Shown here piece by piece: positions 13,655 through 22,091 of a stretch of DNA of 38,261 bases. Every line of letters begins with the position of its first letter. The stretch's first letter is position 1. Both the position numbers and the translations under genes were made by a program. The notes under the pieces are model-generated. The model searched no databases, had not been told where the DNA came from, and saw only the letters and a list, made by a program, of their open reading frames with translations. The stretch is from a virus: positions 1 through 38,261 of IMG/VR virus record IMGVR_UViG_3300041809_003479. The stretch is one strand, 5' to 3'.

Positions 13655-15424
13655 ATGGCACACGTTGACATCATCAATCGCAGCATCGTTTCCCGCTTCC
13701 GTGGCGCTATCGATGTGTTCCTTGGCAAGCGTTCGCTCACTTCCGATTCAACCCTGGCGCAACTCGGCGGTTCCAACGGATACTCCGGCTTCCAGGCTGC
13801 AAAGCAGAACCGGATGAGCGTTGATTGGCCCTCCGCATCGCGCTCCGCCGACCAGGACTTAATGGTCGATCTGCGCAAGCTCCGCGCCCGCGCCCGCGAT
13901 CAGGCCATCAATTCGCCTATTGCTTCCCGGTTCCTGGGCATGGTGCGCGCCAACGTTGCCGGCCGCCACGGCGTCAAGCTGGCGTTCAAGGTTGCCCAGG
14001 TACGCAAGAGCAAACAGAGCAACGGCCTTGATGAAAAGGCCAATGAGGAGTTGCGCCGCGCGTGGCGTGAGTGGGGCAAGAAAGGTTCTTGCACCGTCTG
14101 TGGCCGCTACTCATGGCGCGAGGTGCAACGGCTCGTTACGGAGAACACTGCGCGCGATGGAGAGCAGCTTATCCGCAAAGTCTACGTGCCCAAAACCGTC
14201 AACCCGTTCGGCTTTCAAATCCAACTCATCGACGCCGATCAGCTTGACGACAATTACAACCTCATGGGCGCGGCCGGCGGAACACAGATACGCATGGGCG
14301 TTGAGGTGGATCAATACCAGCGTCCGATGGCCTATCACATGTTTCAGGGCAACCCGTACGAAGCCTCGTTCGGCAGCTCCAACCGCCAGCGCGTTCCCGC
14401 CGATCAAATCATTCATTGGATCGTGGCGCATCGCACCGGCCAGACGCGCGGTTACCCGTGGATGGCCTCCGGCATGGGACAGTTGCGGATGCTTGACGGA
14501 TATTTTGGAGCGGAGTTGGCCGCCGCCCGCATCGGCGCTTCGATCCTCATGTCCATCGAGACAGCCAAGGACGCCGATCCCGACGCCGATGAAATCGAAG
14601 GCGACGGCATCAATGCCGATGGCTCCAAGGCTATCGACATCGGCATGGGGAGCGCCCTCGACCTCACGGGCACCGGAGCCACGCTCAACAATCACACGCC
14701 CACCCATCCCACCAACGCCTTTGACCCGTTCGTCAAGCAATCCGGCCGGCTCATCGCATCTGGATTCAACGTCCCTTATCACTCGCTGTTCAACGATCTA
14801 AGCGGCGTCAATTACAGCTCCGCGCGCATCGGCGAGATGGAGGTACGTGAGTTTTGGATGGAGATGCAGACCTCGTTTATCGACAACGTCACAGAGCCTA
14901 TCTACGATGCGTGGCTCGGCGCTGGTCTCCTCAATCAAGCCATCGCCCTGCCCTTTGCGGATCGCAAGCGGTTCTGCGGTGAGTTCATCAAGTGGGAGCC
15001 GCGCCGCTGGCCGTGGATCGATCCGCTCAAGGATGTACAGGCCAACACCTTGCTCGTGCAAAACGGATTTGAGACGCATGAAAGCATCCTCAACAGCGTG
15101 GGCCGTGACTTGGAAGAAACCTACACGTCACTGGCGCGTGAGCAGGAACTTGCGGACGACTTAGGCATCGCGCTTGGCACCGATATTCGCGGCCAGGGTA
15201 CAAGCGAAATCAACAACGAAGATGAGACGCCGGAAGATGCCACCGGCGAGGCCCCGAAAGAGGAAGACGAAAAGCCCACGTCGCCCGCAAAACCCGCCAA
15301 GCCAAAGCCCGGCGCAAAGCCCGCGCCCGGCAAACCAAAAGTGAAACCCGGCCGCAGTCTCACGCGCGGGATGCACCCGGCGAACGCGGCTCTGTGGGAC
15401 TTGACGAAAGAGGAAAACGAATGA
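13655..15424 (+). CDS. portal protein (lambda gpB family)
   Basis: A 589-residue lambda-family portal. Recognisable parts are RARARDQAINSPIASRFLGMVRANV near residues 70-95, a DADQLDDNYN segment near 190, HIVAHRTGQTRGYPWMA-like residues around 262, and the FNDLSGVNYSSARIGEMEVREFW signature near 375-398. The final 85 residues are low-complexity Pro/Lys/Ala-rich, longer than usual. Twelve copies should form the dodecameric ring at one capsid vertex, through which DNA passes. A Shine-Dalgarno (AAGGGAG) precedes ATG 13655. The stop overlaps the next start. Confidence 0.92.
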   Translation: MAHVDIINRSIVSRFRGAIDVFLGKRSLTSDSTLAQLGGSNGYSGFQAAKQNRMSVDWPSASRSADQDLMVDLRKLRARARDQAINSPIASRFLGMVRANVAGRHGVKLAFKVAQVRKSKQSNGLDEKANEELRRAWREWGKKGSCTVCGRYSWREVQRLVTENTARDGEQLIRKVYVPKTVNPFGFQIQLIDADQLDDNYNLMGAAGGTQIRMGVEVDQYQRPMAYHMFQGNPYEASFGSSNRQRVPADQIIHWIVAHRTGQTRGYPWMASGMGQLRMLDGYFGAELAAARIGASILMSIETAKDADPDADEIEGDGINADGSKAIDIGMGSALDLTGTGATLNNHTPTHPTNAFDPFVKQSGRLIASGFNVPYHSLFNDLSGVNYSSARIGEMEVREFWMEMQTSFIDNVTEPIYDAWLGAGLLNQAIALPFADRKRFCGEFIKWEPRRWPWIDPLKDVQANTLLVQNGFETHESILNSVGRDLEETYTSLAREQELADDLGIALGTDIRGQGTSEINNEDETPEDATGEAPKEEDEKPTSPAKPAKPKPGAKPAPGKPKVKPGRSLTRGMHPANAALWDLTKEENE

Positions 15425-16398
15425 AGAGCTTGCTACGAATTGCAGCCATTACCCTCGCAATGCTTGCCGGAATCGCATCGCTCTCCGCGCAGACCGTGAA
15501 GACTGTACCCTGTTCGTCTTTGGTTGCCGGTACGCAAGGCACGGTCACTGTGACCGCCTCCGACCTTGGCGGCTTGACGCCTCTCACGGGCATTGTGTCC
15601 TTTCAGCCGACGTTGGCGAATGGTGTAGCAGCCAGTTACCAGATGCCGAATGGCGGCCAGTCTATCTCTCTAGCCTGCACAACCTACGCTGTGGCGGGCG
15701 TATTTTCAATCACCCTTCCCGATGTCACGTTGACTACGCCTCCGGACCTCTGTTTCAAGGTAACCGCTCAGCTCAACGGCGCACAGGCTCTTGGGCCGGG
15801 ATATTCATGCGTTCAACCTCATGGCACAGCAACGTCGCCAACCGATTGGTGCCAGGCCGGCGTATGCAACTTCGATAACTACATCCCCGTGCTGACTCTT
15901 CCGCAAACCAGCTTTCCCGGCTTGCCTGGGCCGCCAGACATGATCGGCATGTGGAATTCGATGGTAAGCAATAACATCACCGCCGGTGGTCACATCACGC
16001 CCGTTGCGCTTACGGATGCGGCGGTAGTCACCTGGAGCGCCACGAATCCCAACCTCAACGAGGCAACGTTGCCGCTCTACACTTTGGCTGGTCCACCGAC
16101 CAACTGCGGCGCTGCTCCGCTCACATCGTGCCTGCCGACCGCAGACGGTCTCACTGCGCGCACCATCAATCTCACAGGCATGGTGGCCGGCGGGCGTTAC
16201 ATGCTCATCCTCAATGCCATGGGCGAGGCCGCCGGTGCGCAGACCGTCACTCTCGGATCAGGCTGCACCTGGCAATGGACGCCGGGGAATGTGTCGATGT
16301 CCGGAAATAGCTTTGTCATTCCCGTCTGGGTTAATTTCAGCACTCTTGTGGTGTGGAGTTATGACGGCACGACTTGCGCCGGCACTGTGGTTGACTAA
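15421..16398 (+). CDS. exported hypothetical protein (325 aa)
   Basis: Start at ATG 15421, coupled to the portal stop. Residues 1-23 are a Sec signal peptide (MKSLLRIAAITLAMLAGIASLSA, cleavage before QT). The rest is Thr/Gly/Pro/Cys-rich beta protein: an Ig-like N-terminal domain (VTVTASDLGGLTPLTGIVSF) and a C-terminal jelly-roll-like domain (TINLTGMVAGGRYMLILNAMG, then FVIPVWVNFSTLVVWSYDG). A signal peptide is unexpected for a virion protein, so this looks like a cell-surface or periplasmic protein made by the lysogen or infected cell. Alternatively it is a decoration protein with a hydrophobic N-terminus. Confidence 0.7.
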   Translation: MKSLLRIAAITLAMLAGIASLSAQTVKTVPCSSLVAGTQGTVTVTASDLGGLTPLTGIVSFQPTLANGVAASYQMPNGGQSISLACTTYAVAGVFSITLPDVTLTTPPDLCFKVTAQLNGAQALGPGYSCVQPHGTATSPTDWCQAGVCNFDNYIPVLTLPQTSFPGLPGPPDMIGMWNSMVSNNITAGGHITPVALTDAAVVTWSATNPNLNEATLPLYTLAGPPTNCGAAPLTSCLPTADGLTARTINLTGMVAGGRYMLILNAMGEAAGAQTVTLGSGCTWQWTPGNVSMSGNSFVIPVWVNFSTLVVWSYDGTTCAGTVVD

Positions 16399-16447
16399 CC
16401 CACCGCATCGTGGTTTCGATGCCTCAACCCATTCCCAAGGAGAGAAT

Positions 16448-16879
16448 ATGAAATTGAAATTTGCGGTTTTCGGTTTGGTCTGTGCATGCGCGCTGGCGCT
16501 GGCCGTTTCATTCTGTGGAGCGCAGAGCACAGTGCAAACCCCAATCGCCTACGACATGAACGGACATCCGATCTATGGCGGCGCTGATTGCGTTTCCAAG
16601 ACAGCTCCGGCAGTTTGTTCCAACTATCTCACCGGCTCCGTGGTTGTGGCCGCCGGTGCCACCACGGTTGTGGTCAACGATTCAAGCGTTGCCTCCGGAT
16701 CGCACATCATCGTGCAGGAAGACTCCTCGCTGGGTGCAACCTTGGGCGTTACCTGCAATGTGACCCCGGCCACCGCGCCGCCCACCGTCTCCGCGCGCGT
16801 CATCGGTACCAGCTTCACCATCACTACGACCGCGCCTACCACCAACCCTCGCTGTTTCAGCTTCCACCTGTTCAGCTAA
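16448..16879 (+). CDS. exported hypothetical protein (143 aa)
   Basis: ATG 16448 follows AAGGAGAG. Residues 1-26 form a clear signal peptide (MKLKFAVFGLVCACALALAV, then SFCGAQ). The mature part is small, beta-rich and has four cysteines after the signal region that could form disulphides, which fits a periplasmic or surface location. Together with the gene before, it forms a two-gene exported-protein insert between portal and capsid genes. No family recognised. Confidence 0.65.
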   Translation: MKLKFAVFGLVCACALALAVSFCGAQSTVQTPIAYDMNGHPIYGGADCVSKTAPAVCSNYLTGSVVVAAGATTVVVNDSSVASGSHIIVQEDSSLGATLGVTCNVTPATAPPTVSARVIGTSFTITTTAPTTNPRCFSFHLFS

Positions 16880-16894
16880 GTCGAAAGAGCGTCA

Positions 16895-17578
16895 ATGACT
16901 CCGTACTATGAGCACGCGGGCATCACTATCTATTGCGGGGATTGTCGCGAGGTGTTAGGGGGGGGCAGCATAAAAGCTGCCCTCCTCTGCACCGATCCGC
17001 CGTACGGCATCGGCGCGGCGCGACATAAGTTTGGCGGCCACGGCGTCAAGCAACATCACACTGGCCTGGCGGCCGGAAAGATGATTGCAAAACGCGATTA
17101 CGGCGACGGCGGTTGGGACGATGCTCCGCCCGATGCGGAGCTGATGGACCTCATCCGCTCATGCGCGCCGTACCAGATCATCTTTGGCGGCAATTACTTT
17201 CAACTCCCACCCTCCAAGTGCTGGCTGGTGTGGGATAAGTTGCGCGGCAATACAGACTTTGCCGATTGCGAACTGGCTTGGACCAATCTCAACAAGGCCG
17301 TGCGCCGCATCGCCTATCGATGGAATGGGTTTCTTGTGCAGCCCGGTTGCAAGGATGTGCGCACCCATCCCACACAGAAACCGCAAGACGTGATGCGCTG
17401 GGCCATCCTGCAAGCGCCCGGCACGTGTAAGTCCGTGATCGATCCATTCATGGGCAGTGGCACCACGTTGGAAGCTGCCAAGGCCCTGGGCTTGTCTGCC
17501 ATCGGCATCGAGCGCGAGGAGCGTTACTGCGAGATTGCGGCACAGCGGCTCTCGCAAGAAATGCTTATCACCATCTGA
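16895..17578 (+). CDS. DNA adenine/cytosine-N4 methyltransferase (227 aa)
   Basis: A small N4/N6 DNA methyltransferase. The catalytic motif is DPPYG at residues 34-38, and the SAM-binding motif DPFMGSGTT is at 183-191, so catalytic precedes SAM-binding motif (beta-type order). HPTQKPQDVM (158-167) is the usual motif X of this group. No specificity domain or nuclease is next to it, so it is an orphan enzyme that may protect phage DNA from host restriction or alter expression. Its place between portal and capsid is unusual. Confidence 0.88.
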   Translation: MTPYYEHAGITIYCGDCREVLGGGSIKAALLCTDPPYGIGAARHKFGGHGVKQHHTGLAAGKMIAKRDYGDGGWDDAPPDAELMDLIRSCAPYQIIFGGNYFQLPPSKCWLVWDKLRGNTDFADCELAWTNLNKAVRRIAYRWNGFLVQPGCKDVRTHPTQKPQDVMRWAILQAPGTCKSVIDPFMGSGTTLEAAKALGLSAIGIEREERYCEIAAQRLSQEMLITI

Positions 17579-17617
17579 AATTGGCGGGCTTTCTTCAAAG
17601 CAAGGCAAGGTTGAACT

Positions 17618-19651
17618 ATGAGCACTGAAAAGAAAGCACCATCCTCATTTCCGGTACAGTATCGCGCCGCCAAAATCGACGCTACGCCGAAAGATGGGGA
17701 ACGGTTGTCGGGTGCCGATCCGGGCCGCTTCCGGTTCGCGGTGTCGAGTGAAGAGCCGTATCTGCGGAACTATTGGTCGGGACCGGGCAATGAGATTTTG
17801 CAGCACGACAAAAAATGCATTCGCACCGGGCGTCTCGACTCCGGCCAGGTGCCCAACAATTTCAATCACGATCCCAATAAGCAGCTTGGCGTGGTGGATA
17901 AGTACGAAATCAAAGATGGCCGCATGACCGTAGAGGGTCCATTCAGCCGCTCTGTTTTCGCGCAGGAAAAACGCCAGGATTACGACGACAAAATTCTCAC
18001 CTCCGCATCCATCGGTTACCGCGTTCACAAGATGGTCCGCACCGAGGATGAGGACAACCCCGATGCGCCCGACGAATGCCGCGTAACCGATTGGGAGCCG
18101 CTCGACGCATCCCTTGTCACTGTGCCCGCCGATCCCACCGTAGGCGCGGGACGCTCCGCCAAAGAAGACGAGGAGTTTCCCGTCGAAATTGAAACGGTAT
18201 TGCGGCGTAGCGCGGTTCCCGCGCCCGCTGCTCAACCTGCAATCGAAGTGCAACCGAAACAGGAGAGAACCATGGCCGAAACGGCTGAGAAAACCGCAGC
18301 GGAACTCGAGCTTGCGCGGCGCAATGACATCATGGCCGTTGCGACCGATCCCGATTACCGCAAGTACGTCACCATCGACGATGCACAGAAAGCCATCGGC
18401 GAAAACACCTCTGCGGAGAAATTCCGCGAGGCACTCTGGCGCAAAGTTGTTGCCGAGAACGATGTCACCAAGGTGGGCACCGCCGGTACGAATCTCTTCA
18501 AAGAGATGGACAAGAGCGACCAGAATCGCTTTAGCCTCTTCCGCATGATTCGCGGGCAGGTCAACCAGATGTCTCCCGGCAAGTTCTCAAAGGCGACCAG
18601 CGATGCCCGCCTGGAGATGGAATACAGTGACGAGCTGAAAAAGCGGATCGGGATCGATACGGATGGCGTTCTGTTTCCTGACACCCTTTCAATGCGCGCC
18701 CTGGGTACGCAGACCATTGGCTCCGGTGCCGGCCAGCTCGGGTTGACTGGTGAACCCGGCGCGCTCATGACCGTTACGCGCCCCGAGGTGATTGAGTTGC
18801 TGCGCAACCGGCCATTCATTGAGAAGCTGGGCGCGCGGCGCATGGGCGGCTTGCAGGGCGTTGTCAAGTTGCCCCGTCAGTCCGGGCCTGGCACTGCTCA
18901 GTGGGTCGGTGAAGGCGCGGCGACGAATCCTGCCGATCTCGCGATGGACTCGATTTCTGTGACTCCGCATCGCATCTCCGCGCAGACTGCGTGGGATGTG
19001 GAACTGTTGGCGCAGACCTCTCCCGATGTGGAAGGATTGGCCCGCGCCGATCAGGATCAGGTGATCTTCCTGTTGCTCGACTTGACGGCGATCAGCGGTC
19101 CTGGCACGGCGAACTCTCCAACCGGGGTCATGAGCACCACGGGTCTCACGCTGCTTTCGCCCTCCGGCACTGCCTTTAGTGACGGTGGCAAGCCGCTCAC
19201 CTGGCTCGACATACTGAATTACGAAATGATCCCTGCAACCGCCAACGCGGACGTGGCCACCTCCGCATTTCTCTTCACGCCGGAAGTGCGCGCCCAGCTC
19301 AAGGACACGCCGAAGTTTCCCAGCGGTCTCGCCGTGCCGATCTGGAACGATGGCCCCAAAGACCCGTTCGGGATCGATCTGCAAGGCCCCGCCGGCTATC
19401 GCGCGGCCGTCACCAACCAGCTTGCCAAAAACGGAACCAAGGCGGGCGTAACCGGAGCCATTCTACACAACAGCATCTTTGGCGATTGGGGCCAATTGGT
19501 TTTGGCGGATTGGGGAGCGCGTGAGATTGTGGTTGACCCCTACACTCAGGCGGGCAACGGTGCAATCGTGGTGACCCAGCGCGCCCTGCACGATGTTGCA
19601 ATCCGGCACATCGCCGCGTTCGTCGCTAACCCCTACATCGCAATCTCGTAA
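17618..19651 (+). CDS. prohead protease - major capsid fusion (677 aa)
   Basis: Residues 1-185 are an HK97-type prohead protease with His84 (FNHDPNKQLGVV) and Ser131 (LTSASIGYRV) as catalytic residues. Residues from about 219 form a scaffold-like helical delta region followed by an HK97-fold capsid protein (VTRPEVIELLRNRPFIEKLGARR, GTAQWVGEGAATNPADLAMDSISVTPHRISAQT, and GAREIVVDPYTQAGNGAIVVTQR). The protease would cut itself free during assembly. An internal AGGAGAG/ATG at 18272 could make capsid protein without the protease. HK97-style capsid alongside a lambda-style terminase, portal and tail is a mosaic head. Confidence 0.9.
   Translation: MSTEKKAPSSFPVQYRAAKIDATPKDGERLSGADPGRFRFAVSSEEPYLRNYWSGPGNEILQHDKKCIRTGRLDSGQVPNNFNHDPNKQLGVVDKYEIKDGRMTVEGPFSRSVFAQEKRQDYDDKILTSASIGYRVHKMVRTEDEDNPDAPDECRVTDWEPLDASLVTVPADPTVGAGRSAKEDEEFPVEIETVLRRSAVPAPAAQPAIEVQPKQERTMAETAEKTAAELELARRNDIMAVATDPDYRKYVTIDDAQKAIGENTSAEKFREALWRKVVAENDVTKVGTAGTNLFKEMDKSDQNRFSLFRMIRGQVNQMSPGKFSKATSDARLEMEYSDELKKRIGIDTDGVLFPDTLSMRALGTQTIGSGAGQLGLTGEPGALMTVTRPEVIELLRNRPFIEKLGARRMGGLQGVVKLPRQSGPGTAQWVGEGAATNPADLAMDSISVTPHRISAQTAWDVELLAQTSPDVEGLARADQDQVIFLLLDLTAISGPGTANSPTGVMSTTGLTLLSPSGTAFSDGGKPLTWLDILNYEMIPATANADVATSAFLFTPEVRAQLKDTPKFPSGLAVPIWNDGPKDPFGIDLQGPAGYRAAVTNQLAKNGTKAGVTGAILHNSIFGDWGQLVLADWGAREIVVDPYTQAGNGAIVVTQRALHDVAIRHIAAFVANPYIAIS
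18261..18274 (+). promoter_or_regulatory. internal ribosome binding site and ATG in the capsid fusion
   Basis: AGGAGAG (18261-18267) precedes an in-frame ATG at 18272, in the linker after the protease domain. Translation from here would give a 459-residue capsid precursor starting MAETAEKT. It is a better match to the Shine-Dalgarno sequence than the AAGG before the upstream start at 17618. Confidence 0.6.
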
Positions 19652-19679
19652 TCCAACCGCAACACACAAACCACAACAG

Positions 19680-19699
19680 GCGGGGCCGCAAGGCCCCGC
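19680..19699 (+). other. GNRA-type hairpin after the capsid gene
   Basis: GCGGGGCC (19680-19687) and GGCCCCGC (19692-19699) pair perfectly around a GCAA tetraloop. There is no T tract after it, so it is more likely an mRNA-stabilising or processing hairpin than a full terminator. Confidence 0.6.
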
Positions 19700-19723
19700 G
19701 CTTGAATCCTCATGAGGTGAAGA

Positions 19724-20029
19724 ATGCTGAAAGCGATGAACAATAAGCGCCGGCCCGTCAACGCGGTGTTGCGGTACGCGATGATCGTCAACAAAGAACC
19801 CCGCGAGGGTGGAGAAGTGGTGGAGTTGTCCTACGCCGATTTCACCTACCTCAACACCCATGAGCGCGTTTTCGAGGCTACTCCTGAAAACATTGCACTC
19901 GTCAAGGATGAGTTGAGGCGCGCGAAAGAAGCGGTGGCCAGGCGCAACCAACCTAGCGACACCGAAACTCTCAAGGCCCGCATCGCTAATTTGGAAGCCG
20001 AACTGGCAGTCGCAAAGAAAGGCAAGTAG
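19724..20029 (+). CDS. small structural or assembly protein with coiled coil (101 aa)
   Basis: Starts after GAGGTGAAG. Residues 20-55 look like a small beta domain (MIVNKEPREGGEVVELSYADF), and the C-terminus (about 60-100) is a charged heptad-like helix (TLKARIANLEAELAVAKKG). Placed between capsid and the FII-like joining gene, where head-completion or DNA-packaging accessory proteins (lambda FI region) lie. Function inferred from place. Confidence 0.55.
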   Translation: MLKAMNNKRRPVNAVLRYAMIVNKEPREGGEVVELSYADFTYLNTHERVFEATPENIALVKDELRRAKEAVARRNQPSDTETLKARIANLEAELAVAKKGK

Positions 20030-20035
20030 ACCGCC

Positions 20036-20338
20036 ATGTTTGGGGATTCCGATCTGTCCGTGTTCTTTGGCGATTTCGGGAAAGAGTCTCCCGTGATCTG
20101 GAATAACGAGCCGGCCGTGAACGGAATCCTTGACACGTCTACCGATGTTTTCTCCCACGGCGGCGGCCCCGGCGGATTCGAGCGCAACACGATAGTGCTG
20201 CACATTCCGTACAACGCTTTCACGGCCACGCCCAAACCCCTTGACCCTATCACCGTGGGCGGTGTCGCGTACACCGTCCACTCCCTGCCTGAATCGCGCG
20301 ACATGCAGGTCACAGAGCTATATCTCAAGCGCGCGTGA
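20036..20338 (+). CDS. head-tail joining protein (lambda FII-like)
   Basis: A 100-residue protein with the FII-family outline: MFGDSDLSVFFGDFGK at the start, GFERNTIVLHIPYNAF in the middle and ITVGGVAYTVHSLPESRDMQVTELYL at the end. FII proteins complete the head connector and form the surface on which the tail docks. Its order after capsid and before tail terminator agrees. Confidence 0.8.
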   Translation: MFGDSDLSVFFGDFGKESPVIWNNEPAVNGILDTSTDVFSHGGGPGGFERNTIVLHIPYNAFTATPKPLDPITVGGVAYTVHSLPESRDMQVTELYLKRA

Positions 20339-20396
20339 GGTTCTATGCAAACCGGATTAACGAATCGAATGTTGCACGTTGAAAGGAACGTCAACC

Positions 20397-20783
20397 ATGA
20401 GCAAGAGCGTGAATTCAGTTACCCTGCTGGGCAACGTAGGCCAGCCGCCGGAAACCAAAGCATCGCAAAACGGAACGTTGCGGACGACGGTCTCCATCGC
20501 AACCAACGAACGGAAGAAAGTTCCCAACAGCGATAAGTGGGAAGATCACACCGAGTGGCATTCGGTGATCCTCTTTGGCCGCCTGGCTGAAATCGCCCGT
20601 GACTACCTCCGCAAAGGCTCCAAGGTTTATATCTCCGGCCGTCTCCGCACCATCTCCTGGGAAGACGACACCCAACAGAAACGCTGGAAAACGAACATCG
20701 TTACTGAGGAGCTTGTCTTGCTCGACAGCAAAGACGCCGGCACGGCCAAGGTTCCCGATGAAGCGTACAGCGGGGCGTTCTGA
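20397..20783 (+). CDS. ssb: single-stranded DNA-binding protein (128 aa)
   Basis: An OB-fold SSB: SKSVNSVTLLGNVGQPPETKASQNG, then EWHSVILFGRLAEIARDYLRKGSKVYISGRLRT and KTNIVTEELVLLD. Start is ATG 20397, after AAAGGA. It is short, and the C-terminus (EAYSGAF) lacks the long linker and the acidic DDDIPF-type tip that recruits host partners. It is odd that a replication protein sits between head-joining and tail-terminator genes, where it would be expressed late. It may coat single-stranded DNA during late replication or packaging, or be a recent insertion. Confidence 0.92.
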   Translation: MSKSVNSVTLLGNVGQPPETKASQNGTLRTTVSIATNERKKVPNSDKWEDHTEWHSVILFGRLAEIARDYLRKGSKVYISGRLRTISWEDDTQQKRWKTNIVTEELVLLDSKDAGTAKVPDEAYSGAF

Positions 20784-21235
20784 TGGCTCAGACCATCTGG
20801 ACACAGGCCGCAACGGCCATCATGACCGCACTCAACGCCATCGGCGCGCCCGCTACATTCTACCGGGCGCGCTTTGAGGCGGTGGGCAACACTGAAACCG
20901 CCGGCAACCTCTACCCCACCAAGATCGATTGCAAGTACGAGTGCGCCCAGGACTCCGTAAAGATCGATGCCACGATGGTGGTACGCGCCAACATCGCCGC
21001 AACCAGCGAAGTTGACCTGGCCGCCGATCCGCTTGTGCAGTGGGCATGGACTCAAATCCGCCGCGACCCCACGCTGGGCCAACTTGTGGAAGATGTATAC
21101 GTCGATAACATCGAAATCGGCTACGTGGACAAGTCCGCAAGCGACCAAGTTTGCGTGGATATGACGATCCGGGTTGAAGTAGAGGTAGGACGGAATGACC
21201 CGTCAATCAATAAGACGTACGGCTCTCAGTTGTGA
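20783..21235 (+). CDS. tail terminator-like protein (gpU position, 150 aa)
   Basis: A 150-residue alpha/beta protein placed between FII and the tail tube, the slot of lambda U. A helical N-terminus (TAIMTALNAIGAPATFYRARFE), a beta core and a final strand CVDMTIRVEVEVGRND fit a tail-terminator fold, but no unique signature is visible. It would cap the finished tail tube and bind the head. The ATG overlaps the SSB stop. Confidence 0.6.
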   Translation: MAQTIWTQAATAIMTALNAIGAPATFYRARFEAVGNTETAGNLYPTKIDCKYECAQDSVKIDATMVVRANIAATSEVDLAADPLVQWAWTQIRRDPTLGQLVEDVYVDNIEIGYVDKSASDQVCVDMTIRVEVEVGRNDPSINKTYGSQL

Positions 21236-21252
21236 GCCTGGAGGAATAAGAA

Positions 21253-21996
21253 ATGTCTTTGCTTGTGCCTACAGTAACCGTCACCCCAGCGCCTACTACC
21301 GTCACCGCAGTGCAGGCGGTTGCGGTCACTGTTGCCGTCACCGGCACAGGTGCCACACCCACCGGTGCCGTGAAAATCGTCAGTGGTGCATTCGCATCCG
21401 CCGCTGTGGATTTGGTGGCCGGCTCCGCTATCATCGCCATCCCGCCCGGCGCATTGGCGGTAGGCGTCAACGCACTCACCACAACCTACACGCCCGATGT
21501 GAATAGCGATGCTGTGTATACCGGCGGAACCGGAACGGCCAATGAGACGGTAACCGCCGTCAATGTGACGCCCTTAAAACTGCAAGGCTATCAAGCGCAG
21601 TTGGGCTACGTTCCGGCCGCCGGCGGAGCCATGCAGATTCTTGCCGGCCTCAAGGACCTTGACGGCGAGTTCAAGGCGGATGAGTTGGATTCGAGCGACC
21701 ATGGCGGATCGTGGAAGGGCCGCATGTTGGGGATGCTCGATTTCACCGCTACCGCCAAACTCGATTACATCGCCGGCGATGCAGGGCAGGAAGGATTTCT
21801 GGCCGCGCTCATCAACCGTACGCCGCTGCAAATCTATCTCTTCCCCAAACAGAGCACCGGCTCTGGCGTCGATGTGTACGCGGGAACGGTGGTCATTCCC
21901 AGCTACAAATGGTCTGGCAAGATGAAGGATTTGCAGGATGCCACTTTCTCGCTTGCCAACGCCGCCAACACCGGCTTTACCGTCTCTGTGCAGTAA
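21253..21996 (+). CDS. major tail tube protein with N-terminal Ig-like domain (247 aa)
   Basis: Residues 5-100 resemble a bacterial Ig-like (Big_3-type) repeat (TVTAVQAVAVTVAVTGTGATP, then GALAVGVNALTTTYTPD). Residues about 105-247 form the tube domain, with LDGEFKADELDSSDHGGSWKGRMLGMLDF and PSYKWSGKMKDLQDATFSLA typical of siphophage tubes. Lambda gpV has its Ig domain at the C-terminus; here it is N-terminal. Such domains decorate the tail surface. Strong Shine-Dalgarno GAGGAA; a terminator follows. Confidence 0.8.
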   Translation: MSLLVPTVTVTPAPTTVTAVQAVAVTVAVTGTGATPTGAVKIVSGAFASAAVDLVAGSAIIAIPPGALAVGVNALTTTYTPDVNSDAVYTGGTGTANETVTAVNVTPLKLQGYQAQLGYVPAAGGAMQILAGLKDLDGEFKADELDSSDHGGSWKGRMLGMLDFTATAKLDYIAGDAGQEGFLAALINRTPLQIYLFPKQSTGSGVDVYAGTVVIPSYKWSGKMKDLQDATFSLANAANTGFTVSVQ

Positions 21997-22043
21997 GGTT
22001 TTATGAGGGCGCGGGCCTTGTAACCCCGCGTCGGTTCGAGGGA

Positions 22044-22078
22044 GGGCGGCGTCTCGTAATGAGCGCCGCCCATTTTTT
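22044..22078 (+). terminator. rho-independent terminator after the tail tube gene
   Basis: GGGCGGCG (22044-22051) pairs with CGCCGCCC (22064-22071), with an inner CTC/GAG stem, and is followed by A and six T residues (22073-22078). It would reduce transcription into the chaperone and tape-measure genes, giving more tail tube than downstream proteins. Confidence 0.9.
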
Positions 22079-22091
22079 CAGGTGAGGACAA

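Noticed and set aside
13920-14801. Plus-strand open frame (293 codons) within the portal gene
   Set aside because: Arg/Ser/Pro-rich translation in another frame of a well-identified portal; a shadow frame.
22010-22043. tRNA-Thr(UGU)-like remnant (GCGGG-CCTTGTAA-CCCCGC, then GGTTCGA) after the tail tube gene
   Set aside because: The anticodon-like and T-loop-like pieces are four bases too close, the T-stem does not pair and there is no 5' half or acceptor stem. Chance or a decayed fragment; not annotated.
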